NCBI GenBank assembly: GCA_002840155.1
Contig: PGZH01000010.1
Location: 62,001-126,000, forward strand
Source of the DNA: Gammaproteobacteria bacterium HGW-Gammaproteobacteria-13
Lineage (GTDB): Bacteria > Pseudomonadota > Gammaproteobacteria > Pseudomonadales > Pseudomonadaceae
Length of the DNA: 64,000 nucleotides
Reading direction: 5' to 3'
This document shows positions 28,901 through 35,961 of this stretch, in pieces. Positions within the stretch are counted from its first letter, which is position 1. Each line of letters starts with the position of its first letter. The notes beneath the pieces were generated by a model. That model ran no database searches. It was given only the letters and a program-made list of their open reading frames with translations, and was not told the origin of the DNA. Made by a program: the position numbers and the translations under genes.

Positions 28901-30497
28901 GGTGCCGAGCAGCCTGGTGCTGCTCGAACAGATGCCGCTGACGCCGAATGGCAAGCTCGACCTGCGCCAGTTGCCGAAGATCGACCTGGCGGCTGGCGGT
29001 GAGCATACGCCGCCGGCCAACCCGCTCGAGGCCGAGATACTCGCTATTTGGCAGGCCGTGCTGAATCAGTCGCTCGGTGTGCAGAGCGACTTCTTCCAGC
29101 TGGGCGGCGATTCGATTCTGAGTATCCAGCTGACCACGCGCCTGCGCGATGCTGGCTATCCCTGCTCGGTCAAGGAAGTGTTCGAGGCCAAGACCGTGCG
29201 CCGCCTGTGCCGGGTGCTGGGCAGCAAGCGCGAGGCAGTCGCAGTACGGGCCGAACAGGGTGTGCTGACCGGCGAGTTCCCCTTGCAGCCGATTCAACGC
29301 TGGTTCTACGAGCAGCCCCTGGCTACCCCGCAGCACTGGAATCAGGGCGTATTGCTGCGCATGCCTGATAGCGTTGCGGTGACGCAGTTGCGCGGTTATC
29401 TGCAGCAGCTGTTGCAGCATCACGATGCCCTGCGTCTGGCGGTGACGCCGAGCGGCCAGCGTTATCTGGAAAATCTGCCGCTGGGCTCACCCGCGTTGCT
29501 GGACTACCGCGAGCTGGGCGAAACGGGTTTGCAATTAGCCTTAACCAAGTTGCAAAGCCACTTCGAACCGATGTTGGGGCGCACGCTCTGCTGGGCGCTG
29601 GTGGAAAATCTGCCGCAGGGGCGCGCGCTGTTTATCGCCTGTCACCACCTGGTGGTCGATGCGGTGTCCTGGCGCATCCTCGCCGATGACCTGGCGCGCC
29701 TACACCGTGGCGAAGCGCTGCCGGCCAAGACCAGCAGCTATCGCCAGTGGGGCCAGGGCTTGCTCGCCTATGTGCTGCAAGCCGGCGCGCAGCTGCGCTT
29801 CTGGCGCGAGCGCATGGCGGCGATGGATTACCGAATCGCGGACGACTGGATCAGCGCCGAGCCGACCCAGGTGCATCTGCTCGAGCTGGAACCGGCGCCT
29901 ACCCAGCAACTGAGCCAGCACGCTACTCAGGTATTTGCCTGCGAGATGCGCAGCCTGTTGCTGGCTGCCTTGACCCGTGCTCTGCGCGAGATGGGCCTCG
30001 GTCAGCGCCAGTGGATTCTCCTGGAAGGCCATGGCCGCGAGGCGATAGACCCGAGCCTGGATGTCAGCCGCACCCTGGGCTGGTTCACCAGCATGTACCC
30101 GCTGGTGCTGGATGATCAGGCGGACTGGGCGCAGCTGATTGCGCAGTGCGCCGAACAGCTGCGCCAGGTGCCGGACAACGGCGTCGGCTATATGCCGTTG
30201 CGCGCCAGCCTGCAGGAACCCAACTCTTTACCGCTGCCGCCCGTGGCGTTGAATTACCTGGGCATTGCGCGCAGTGGCCAGGGCGACTGGCAGCCGTTAC
30301 CCATCGCACCGGGTCGGCCCAGTGCGGCAGACAATCGTTCGGCGGAGCTGATCAGCCTGCACGGCGGGATTTTTGATGGACGCCTGACCCTGCGGCAGAT
30401 CGGCTGCCTGCGCGGCGATCTCAGCGAGCAGTTGCTTCAGCGTCTGCGTCAGCATCTGAGTGAACTGGCCGATCTGGCCGTGGCGGTGCAGCCATGA
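25935..30497 (+). CDS. NRPS, docking-C-A-PCP-E, no thioesterase (AmoG-like position)
   Basis: 1520 residues. Residues 1-60 look like a TubC-type docking domain (short helices, LLNQLARQGVQLSLNAQGQL). C domain ~70-500 with HHIISDGWS; A domain ~530-1010 with YTSGSSGLPKG, YGPTEATV and KLRGYRIEPGE; PCP with FFQLGGDSILSIQL, the GGDS form typical before epimerases; epimerisation domain ~1110-1510 with HHLVVDAVSW, EGHGRE and RTLGWFTSMYPL. It should therefore yield a D-residue. The adenylation code read by eye, DAMIGGMVTK, fits no specificity I know; amonabactin would require Phe/Trp here. The stop overlaps the next start (ATGA). Confidence 0.92.
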   Translation: MDTNIIGLLNQLARQGVQLSLNAQGQLVSQSSKDAITPELGQLIRANRDAIVTCLAAANAFAAPIQAQHAESGPLSSSQSGLWFIEQYEESSHLYNMPVYFRLTGELDVPALAFAFDALAQRHASLRTRFVRNAQGRGEQQILPQRPLQLDVEDLSALEPQAREAQVAQRVREEINRPFDLTTGELTRVHLLRLGAREHVLLITQHHIISDGWSVKNMFADLKTAFLAFQNRQPLNWQAPALNYIDYASWFNSPLFRDYHEQFKPFWVERLRGIADVHSLPLDKPRPAHQASGGELVFSTIDNALWARFKQLCQRHNTSPFIGLHALFALLLARHSGERDIVIGTPLAYRERPDIEGLVGFFVNTLVLRTQLPEQQSFSDYLQACRKDDLDAFDHQLYRFEALSEALGMDRHTAINPIFQIMLVYQARVDFNDLIPGCQAVEETSPVLPAKTDISVKVTELMDSVRVDWLYATALFEHATVGRYAERLLLLLEAVVEQPEMDIWALPLLDQSLLQQTAARLAALPTDYPNRRTALGLFEDMARLYPQRPALGIGEQAISYAELDARANRLAHWLLSQGCGPGTLLGVLARRENAFAVAVMAIWKINAAYVPLDPAYPRERLQHILGDAGIELIVGQGQPPFALDAGVRWVDLQDASLQTQLDGMPPTTPALGHDPQQLAQVIYTSGSSGLPKGVMVEQGSLVNLLQDHAQRLQLGCDARMFNCMSLSFDAGNMCALLPLTQGASLVWGDPDEGLLEQLERSASSHMICPTALLATLPERELPALQAIGFGGEACPSGLIERWAGRVRLINMYGPTEATVTALCKHLLPGSSLSIGTPIDGMQALILDELGNLCPAGVPGELCLAGLGLARGYLNQPQRTAAVFREHCVAGVTLRLYHSGDRARLLGNGDYEYLGRLDEQIKLRGYRIEPGEIETQLSLSCPALQQVKVLVLRDGQRQALVAYAALKPGAAQPAVEAVLHDVAQRLPEYMVPSSLVLLEQMPLTPNGKLDLRQLPKIDLAAGGEHTPPANPLEAEILAIWQAVLNQSLGVQSDFFQLGGDSILSIQLTTRLRDAGYPCSVKEVFEAKTVRRLCRVLGSKREAVAVRAEQGVLTGEFPLQPIQRWFYEQPLATPQHWNQGVLLRMPDSVAVTQLRGYLQQLLQHHDALRLAVTPSGQRYLENLPLGSPALLDYRELGETGLQLALTKLQSHFEPMLGRTLCWALVENLPQGRALFIACHHLVVDAVSWRILADDLARLHRGEALPAKTSSYRQWGQGLLAYVLQAGAQLRFWRERMAAMDYRIADDWISAEPTQVHLLELEPAPTQQLSQHATQVFACEMRSLLLAALTRALREMGLGQRQWILLEGHGREAIDPSLDVSRTLGWFTSMYPLVLDDQADWAQLIAQCAEQLRQVPDNGVGYMPLRASLQEPNSLPLPPVALNYLGIARSGQGDWQPLPIAPGRPSAADNRSAELISLHGGIFDGRLTLRQIGCLRGDLSEQLLQRLRQHLSELADLAVAVQP

Positions 30498-31972
30498 CAG
30501 TGATGCAACAGAACCTCGGCGTGCCGCTGCTGGGCACGCACCTGGCGCAGGTGTTCGCCGAGCAGGCGGATGCCATGGCGCTGGGCTGGGCAGGCCAGTG
30601 TTACAGCTACGCGCGCCTGGCCGCGCGCACGGCGGCGATTGCCGCGCAACTGACGGCGCGGGGCGTGCCGCCCGGCGCACGGGTCGGCCTTTACCTGCAA
30701 CGCTCGGCCGACCTGCTGGCGGCGACGCTGGCCTGTTTGCATAACGGCCTGTGCTTCGTGCCGCTGGACCCGGAGTTCCCCCTCGAGCGCTTGCAGGGCA
30801 TTGCCGACGACGCCGAACTGGCGCTGGTGTTGCAGGATGCCGGGGGTGAAGGCCGCTTTGCCATGCCGAGCCTGCACCTGCGAGACGGTGAAGGAGGCGA
30901 GTTGAGTTGGCCGGCGCTGGATGAGCAACTGCCGGCCTATATGATGTTTACCTCGGGCTCCACCGGGCGGCCAAAGGGGGTGGTGATCAGCCGCCGCGCC
31001 CTGGCCAATTTCCTTAGCGCCGCTAGCCGCAGGCTGCAGTTGGGCAGCGCCACCCGCTGGCTGTTTATCACCACTCCTGCCTTCGATATCTCCCTGCTGG
31101 AAATGCTCGGCCCGCTATGGGCCGGTGGCGCGCTGGAAGTGGTTGGCAACTCGGCACATAAAGATCCGGACGCGCTGCTCAGGCTCTTGGCCGAGCATCC
31201 CGAAATCAACATCCTGCAAGCCACCCCAGCGTTCTGGCGCATGCTGCTCAAGGCCGGTTGGCCGGGTCGCGCCGGACTGACTGTACTATGCGGCGGCGAG
31301 GCACTGGATGCGCCTCTGGCCGAGCGCCTTACACCATTGGTTGGCCAACTGTGGAATTGCTACGGCCCCACCGAGGCCACGGTCTGGTCGCTGATGGCGC
31401 AGGTGCTATTGCCGCTCGGCGAGCAGGGCGTGCTGCTGAGTCAGTCCCTCGATGGCTATCGCCACTGGGTGCTGGATGAGGCAGGCGAGGCGTTGCCTAT
31501 CGGTGGCGAGGGCGAGCTGTGCATCGAGGGGCCTTCGTTGGCCAGCGGCTACTGGGCGCGTGATGACCTGACTGAACAAAGCTTTATTACTTGGCAAGGC
31601 CGCCGACTGTATCGCACCGGTGACCGCGTGCAGCGGGTCGGCGAAGACGCCTACCGCTATCTGGGGCGGCGTGATGAGCAGATCAAGCTACGCGGCTTTC
31701 GCATCGAGTTGGGCGAGATCGAAGTCTGTCTGCGCTGTATCGACGGCGTGCAGGACGCGGCGGTGCGCTTGCATGGCAGCGGCGATGACGCCTGCCTGGT
31801 GGCGTACGTGGAACTGCGCGAGGGTGCTGGTCTGGGCCGTATGACTATTCGCCGCGCGCTGCAGCAACGGCTGCCGCACTACATGATTCCGGCGCGCATT
31901 CTGCTGCTCGATAGCCTGCCGAAAACCGCCAGTGGCAAGCTGGATCGCAAGCGCCTGCCAGCCCCGGAATAA
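30494..31972 (+). CDS. Stand-alone NRPS adenylation protein, predicted glycine-specific (AmoH-like)
   Basis: 492 residues: an A domain only, complete from the N-terminal subdomain to the catalytic Lys (KTASGKLDRKRLP), with no carrier, condensation or thioesterase domain. Seen: YMMFTSGSTGRPKGVVIS, NCYGPTEATVW, YRTGDRVQRV, KLRGFRIELGEIE. The code read by eye is DILQLGCVWK, 8/10 identical to the glycine code DILQLGLIWK as I remember it. It must load a carrier in trans, presumably the ArCP or a PCP of the neighbouring proteins. Last gene of the biosynthetic operon, followed within 8 nt by a REP doublet. Confidence 0.9.
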   Translation: MTVMQQNLGVPLLGTHLAQVFAEQADAMALGWAGQCYSYARLAARTAAIAAQLTARGVPPGARVGLYLQRSADLLAATLACLHNGLCFVPLDPEFPLERLQGIADDAELALVLQDAGGEGRFAMPSLHLRDGEGGELSWPALDEQLPAYMMFTSGSTGRPKGVVISRRALANFLSAASRRLQLGSATRWLFITTPAFDISLLEMLGPLWAGGALEVVGNSAHKDPDALLRLLAEHPEINILQATPAFWRMLLKAGWPGRAGLTVLCGGEALDAPLAERLTPLVGQLWNCYGPTEATVWSLMAQVLLPLGEQGVLLSQSLDGYRHWVLDEAGEALPIGGEGELCIEGPSLASGYWARDDLTEQSFITWQGRRLYRTGDRVQRVGEDAYRYLGRRDEQIKLRGFRIELGEIEVCLRCIDGVQDAAVRLHGSGDDACLVAYVELREGAGLGRMTIRRALQQRLPHYMIPARILLLDSLPKTASGKLDRKRLPAPE

Positions 31973-31979
31973 GTTGTAC

Positions 31980-32033
31980 GTAGCCCGGATGTAATCCGGG
32001 AAGTCGCGATTCCCCGGATTGCATCCGGGCTAC
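31980..32033. repeat. REP doublet (family gtagcccggatg...), copy 3, between converging siderophore operons
   Basis: gtagcccggatgtaatccgg, 14-bp spacer, ccggattgcatccgggctac. Fills the whole 65-bp gap between the last biosynthetic gene and the last uptake gene, and is the only candidate terminator for either operon. Confidence 0.9.
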
Positions 32034-32037
32034 GAAT

Positions 32038-32979
32038 TCAGTTCTTGATCGGCTGCGCGTCGGCCTTGCCGAGCAGCTGTTCGATATCGGCAATCACCTG
32101 CAAGGCGGCCTGCGGGCCGCCGAGCGAAGTCCACAGTGAGCCATCGACTGCGCCAAAGCGTTTGCCCTGGATTGCCGACAGTTGCTTGAACGCTGGGGTC
32201 TGTTCGGCCTGTTGCAGGGCTTCCACGGCTTCACCGCTGGTGCTCAGGGTGCCGATTACCAGCCAGTCGGCATCCAGCAGTTGCAGCGACTCCAGGCTCA
32301 GGGCCATGGAGTGGGTGTGGCCGGGGTCCTGCTGGTAGCTCGGGCGAACCAGGCCGACGTCGCTGATCACGCTGCTGGCGAAGGCATCCTTGAACATGTA
32401 GGACGGGCCTTTGGGGTTCCAGCGCACGATGCTGAAGGTCTCACCCTGATGCGCTTTTAGGCGTTCGCGGGCCTCAGTTGCGCGGGCGTTGTAGCGCGCA
32501 AGCAAAGCCTCGGCGGCAGTGCTTTGGTTGAGCGCGTTGGCGGTGCGTTGCAGGCTTTCCTGCCAGGGCTTGGCCCAGGCGAAGGTGATCACTGTGGGGG
32601 CGATTTCATTGAGGATCGCCAGTTGTTCGGGTTTTACCGGGCCGGTGAGGATCAGGTCGGGTTCCAGCTCCAGCAGGGTTTCCAGGTTCGGGTTGTCGAT
32701 ATCACCGACTACCTTGATCCCGGCTAGGGCTTGGCTGTCGAGGTAACGCGGCGGCGCGGCCTGGCCACGGCCGTTAATCGTGCCGACCGGAGTGATGCCC
32801 AGGGCCAGCGCCGCATCCAGATCCAGTTCACTCAAGGTGATCACCCGTTGCGGCGCGCTCGGCACAGTAACCGGGTTGCCGAAGGCATCTTCGATTTGGC
32901 GGGTGTCGGCCATGGCGGCCGCGCTTAACAGCTGGCTGGCGAGCAGCAGGGGCAGGCTCCAGCGCAATACAGTAGTCAT
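32038..32979 (-). CDS. Periplasmic ferric-siderophore-binding protein
   Basis: 313 residues, FepB/FecB/BtuF-like class III binding protein. Signal peptide TTVLRWSLPLLLASQLLSAA with likely cleavage after AMA; then RQIEDAFGNPVTVPSAPQRV, ALALGITPVG and NLETLLELEPDLIL, the standard iron-siderophore SBP pattern. The start is ATG 32979, with AGGA upstream, rather than 33045, which would precede the signal peptide. Delivers the ferric complex to the FecCD permeases. Last gene of the uptake operon, 4 bp after the ATPase. Confidence 0.93.
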   Translation of the reverse strand: MTTVLRWSLPLLLASQLLSAAAMADTRQIEDAFGNPVTVPSAPQRVITLSELDLDAALALGITPVGTINGRGQAAPPRYLDSQALAGIKVVGDIDNPNLETLLELEPDLILTGPVKPEQLAILNEIAPTVITFAWAKPWQESLQRTANALNQSTAAEALLARYNARATEARERLKAHQGETFSIVRWNPKGPSYMFKDAFASSVISDVGLVRPSYQQDPGHTHSMALSLESLQLLDADWLVIGTLSTSGEAVEALQQAEQTPAFKQLSAIQGKRFGAVDGSLWTSLGGPQAALQVIADIEQLLGKADAQPIKN

Positions 32980-32983
32980 CGGA

Positions 32984-33820
32984 TTAGTCCTGTTGAGAGT
33001 GGGCGGGCTTGCGCCGGCGTGGCACCACCACCGGGGCGCCGTCATCGGGCGCCGCGAGGATGTCCACGTCGGTGTGGTAGAGCTGGTCGACCAGGGTTTT
33101 GTTGATCACCTCGCGGGCCGGGCCCATGGCGGCGATACGGCCGTTGTCGAGGGCGATGATTTCATCGCAGTAGCGCGCTGCTACGCCCAGGTCGTGAATC
33201 ACGATCAGCACGGTGCGGCCCTCGCCGACAATATTCAGCACCGCCTCCATGACCTCGGCCTGGTGACCGATATCCAGGGCGCTGGTGGGTTCATCGAGCA
33301 GCACCAGGTCGGTGTTCTGCGCCAGGATCATGCCCAGCCAGGCGCGCTGGGCCTGGCCGCCGGAGAGCGAGGAAGCGACTTGCTGCCAGATGTCCTGCAG
33401 CTGCATGGCATCGCGGGCACGGGCGACCTGACGAGCATCTTCCGCGCTCCACTGGTTGAACCAGCCCTGGTGCGGGTGACGGCCGTATTGCACCAACTGC
33501 TCGACGCGAATGCCTTCGGCCATCACTGGGCGCTGCGGCAGAAAGGCCAGCTCGCGGGCCAGGGCTTTCATTGCGTAGCGTTGCAGCGGTATGCCGTTGA
33601 GTTCGACTTGGCCGCCCTGCAATGGCAGTTGCCGCGCCAGCAGCTTGAGCAGGGTGGATTTGCCGCTGCCGTTGGGCCCGACAATGCCGATCAGCTTGCC
33701 CTTGGGCAGCTCGAACGAGACGTCCTGCAGCACGCTCTTGGCCTGGTAGGCGAAGCTCAGGTTATGCACACGCAGTTGCGCAGGTAGGGGCTGGGGTATC
33801 GGCGTGGGTAACAGGGGCAT
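32984..33820 (-). CDS. Ferric-siderophore ABC transporter ATPase (FepC type)
   Basis: 278 residues. Walker A GIVGPNGSGKSTLLKLLAR, Q-loop AFLPQRPVMAEGI, signature SLSGGQAQRAWLGMILAQ, Walker B LVLLDEPTSALDIGHQ, and H-loop VIHDLGVAARYCDE. Cytosolic energiser of iron import. The start ATG 33820 overlaps the upstream permease stop (TGATG); the long frame to 34012 is rejected. The C-terminal ~45 residues, ending in a basic tail, extend slightly beyond the core fold. Confidence 0.95.
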   Translation of the reverse strand: MPLLPTPIPQPLPAQLRVHNLSFAYQAKSVLQDVSFELPKGKLIGIVGPNGSGKSTLLKLLARQLPLQGGQVELNGIPLQRYAMKALARELAFLPQRPVMAEGIRVEQLVQYGRHPHQGWFNQWSAEDARQVARARDAMQLQDIWQQVASSLSGGQAQRAWLGMILAQNTDLVLLDEPTSALDIGHQAEVMEAVLNIVGEGRTVLIVIHDLGVAARYCDEIIALDNGRIAAMGPAREVINKTLVDQLYHTDVDILAAPDDGAPVVVPRRRKPAHSQQD

Positions 33821-34863
33821 CAATCGGAGCCTTTGCGGTCTTTGAGCAGCAGGATCAGCAGCAGAACGCCGCCAAGCAGTCGAGTCATGATCCCGGTGGG
33901 AATTTCTTCTGGCTGTGCCAGCAGGCGTACCAGGGTGTCGCTGCCCACCAACAGCACCGCGCCGCACAAGGCTGCTAGCCAGATCGGCGCGAGGTGATCG
34001 CGGGCCAGCCACGAGGCGATGATTGGCGCGGCCATGGCGATAAATATCACCGGGCCGCCGATGGCGGTGCCCAGCGCCGCCACCAGAATCGCCACGCCAA
34101 GCACTGCCAGTTGCAGCGCCGCGACCTTGATGCCGAGGTTCTGCGCCGTCGCCTCGCCGAAGCGCAGCAGCGCCAGCGGGCGGTTAAGCCATGCCAGCAG
34201 CGGGCAGAGTGCCAGAAGGATCAGCGCAATCGGCGCGACCGTCTGGTAGCTGGCCCCGGCGAAGTGGCCCATGGTCCACAGGTAGATGCTGCCCAGGTGC
34301 ACCAGCGGCTGCGTGGCCATCATAAAGTCACCGATGGCGCCGAGCAGCTCCGACAGCGCGATGCCGATGACGATAAACAGATAGCCCTGCTCGCCAGGCC
34401 GGCGGCACAACACAAACAGCGCCACCGCAGCCAGCGCCGCACCCAACGGCGAGGCCCACCAGGGCCAACTGCCAACAGTCAAATAAAGAGCAAAACCGAT
34501 CACTGCCAGCGATGCGCCTTCGTTAACCCCGACCATATCCGGGGTGGCCAGGCGGTTGCGCACCAGGGTCTGGATCAGGCAGCCGGCCATGCCCATGGCG
34601 AGCCCTGCGACCACCACGGCGGCGACCCGCGGCATGCGGATCTTGAAAACCATGATGTCGTTGAGCTTGCTGCCCTGGCCGCTCAGCGTGGCCAGCACAT
34701 CGAGTACGCCCATGCGCCCGGAGCCGAGGCTGATGGCCACGATCACCAGCACCAATAGCACCGTAAGCACCAGTAAGCTGAGCAGCCAGGTGCGCCGATG
34801 CAGCAACAGGTTCAGTTGACCCAGACGCAGATGCCAGAGCCCGGAGGGTTGATGGCTGGGCAT
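33820..34863 (-). CDS. FecCD-family iron-siderophore permease (FepG-like)
   Basis: 347 residues, about nine to ten TM helices. Seen: RMPRVAAVVVAGLAMGMAGCL and FIAMAAPIIASWLARDHLAPIW, corresponding to the conserved FecCD loop that docks the ATPase, and a C-terminal PTGIMTRLLGGVLLLILLL. Second permease subunit; starts 2 bp after the first permease stop, so the pair is coupled. Confidence 0.93.
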   Translation of the reverse strand: MPSHQPSGLWHLRLGQLNLLLHRRTWLLSLLVLTVLLVLVIVAISLGSGRMGVLDVLATLSGQGSKLNDIMVFKIRMPRVAAVVVAGLAMGMAGCLIQTLVRNRLATPDMVGVNEGASLAVIGFALYLTVGSWPWWASPLGAALAAVALFVLCRRPGEQGYLFIVIGIALSELLGAIGDFMMATQPLVHLGSIYLWTMGHFAGASYQTVAPIALILLALCPLLAWLNRPLALLRFGEATAQNLGIKVAALQLAVLGVAILVAALGTAIGGPVIFIAMAAPIIASWLARDHLAPIWLAALCGAVLLVGSDTLVRLLAQPEEIPTGIMTRLLGGVLLLILLLKDRKGSD

Positions 34864-34865
34864 GC

Positions 34866-35903
34866 TTATTTCACCGCCAATAGAGAACGGAAGCCGCCGC
34901 GCAGGACGATGGCGATCAAGGCCGGCGCGCCCAGCGCAGCGAGTAGGGTGCCTACCGGCAGCTCGTAGGGTTGCACCAGCCAGCGCGCGAGGATGTCGGC
35001 GGCGAGCAGAAACAGCATGCCGAACAGGCTGGAAAACAGCAGCTGGCGTAGCAGCGCCACAGGTTCCAGCAGACGCGCGCTGTAGGCAGCCAGAAAGCCG
35101 ACAAAGCCAATCGGCCCGGCCAGGGCGATGGCGCAGGCAGTCAGCAGGGTGGCGGCGAGCAGCACGCCAACGCGCACCCAGGTAGTCGAGATGCCCAGGG
35201 CGCGGGCTTGGCTGTCGCCCATCTGCATCAGCGTCAGTTGCCGGCAGAGCAGCGCGGCGAGCACCAAGCCAAGCAGCGCCAGCGGGCTGACTGTGGTAAC
35301 GGCAGACAGTTCGGAGGCCGACAGTGAGCCGAGGTTCCAGTAGCGAAACTGTTCCAGCGCCACTCGGGTGGAGAGCAGCAGAAAGTTGGCGATGCCACCA
35401 AATACCGCAGCCAGGGCCATGCCGGCGAGGATCAGTTTGAGCGGACTGGCCTGGCCGAGCATTACGCCGATGCCGAGCACCAGCAGGTTACCCAGCAGCG
35501 CCCCGGCACCGGCCCAGAGCAGGTAGCCCTGGGTCGATTCGACGCCAAAGTAGATCAGCCCGACCACCAGGCCGAGCACCGCGCCAGCGTTGACCCCGAG
35601 CAGGCCGGGTTCGGCCAGTGGGTTGCGCGTTGCGCTCTGCAGCAGGGTGGCGGCCAACGCCAGGCTGGAGCCGACCAGCAGCGCGGCGAGGGTACGTGGC
35701 AGGCGTAGGCTGTTAACCACCATGGCCAGTTTGTCATCGGCCAGGCTGCTGGGGTTGCCCAGGAGAAAACCAAGCACATCCACAGCGCCGTATTGCCCGG
35801 CACCGGTGGCCAGGGATAGCGCCAGCAGGCCAAGCAGCAACAGGCTGCCGGCGAGCAGGACGTGGCGTTGCTGGATGTGAAGCGTGCGGGTTAGTTGGCT
35901 CAT
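34866..35903 (-). CDS. FecCD-family iron-siderophore permease (FepD-like)
   Basis: 345 residues, polytopic. Seen: SLRLPRTLAALLVGSSLALA, QSATRNPLAEPGLLGVNAGA and FVGFLAAYSARLLEPVALLR, the usual FecCD signatures, and C-terminal ELPVGTLLAALGAPALI. Forms the inner-membrane channel with the other permease. A 9-bp GC hairpin (35929-35954) lies between it and the upstream TonB receptor gene. Confidence 0.93.
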   Translation of the reverse strand: MSQLTRTLHIQQRHVLLAGSLLLLGLLALSLATGAGQYGAVDVLGFLLGNPSSLADDKLAMVVNSLRLPRTLAALLVGSSLALAATLLQSATRNPLAEPGLLGVNAGAVLGLVVGLIYFGVESTQGYLLWAGAGALLGNLLVLGIGVMLGQASPLKLILAGMALAAVFGGIANFLLLSTRVALEQFRYWNLGSLSASELSAVTTVSPLALLGLVLAALLCRQLTLMQMGDSQARALGISTTWVRVGVLLAATLLTACAIALAGPIGFVGFLAAYSARLLEPVALLRQLLFSSLFGMLFLLAADILARWLVQPYELPVGTLLAALGAPALIAIVLRGGFRSLLAVK

Positions 35904-35928
35904 GGTTCTACTGGGCAGAATTCGGGTA

Positions 35929-35954
35929 ACCCCGGCGACAGGTGCCGCCGGGGT
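35929..35954 (-). terminator. Intra-operon GC-rich stem-loop between receptor and permease genes
   Basis: ACCCCGGCG-n8-CGCCGGGGT, without a U run on the minus strand. It may attenuate transcription of the ABC genes or protect the receptor mRNA from 3' decay. Confidence 0.45.
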
Positions 35955-35961
35955 ATGGGTG

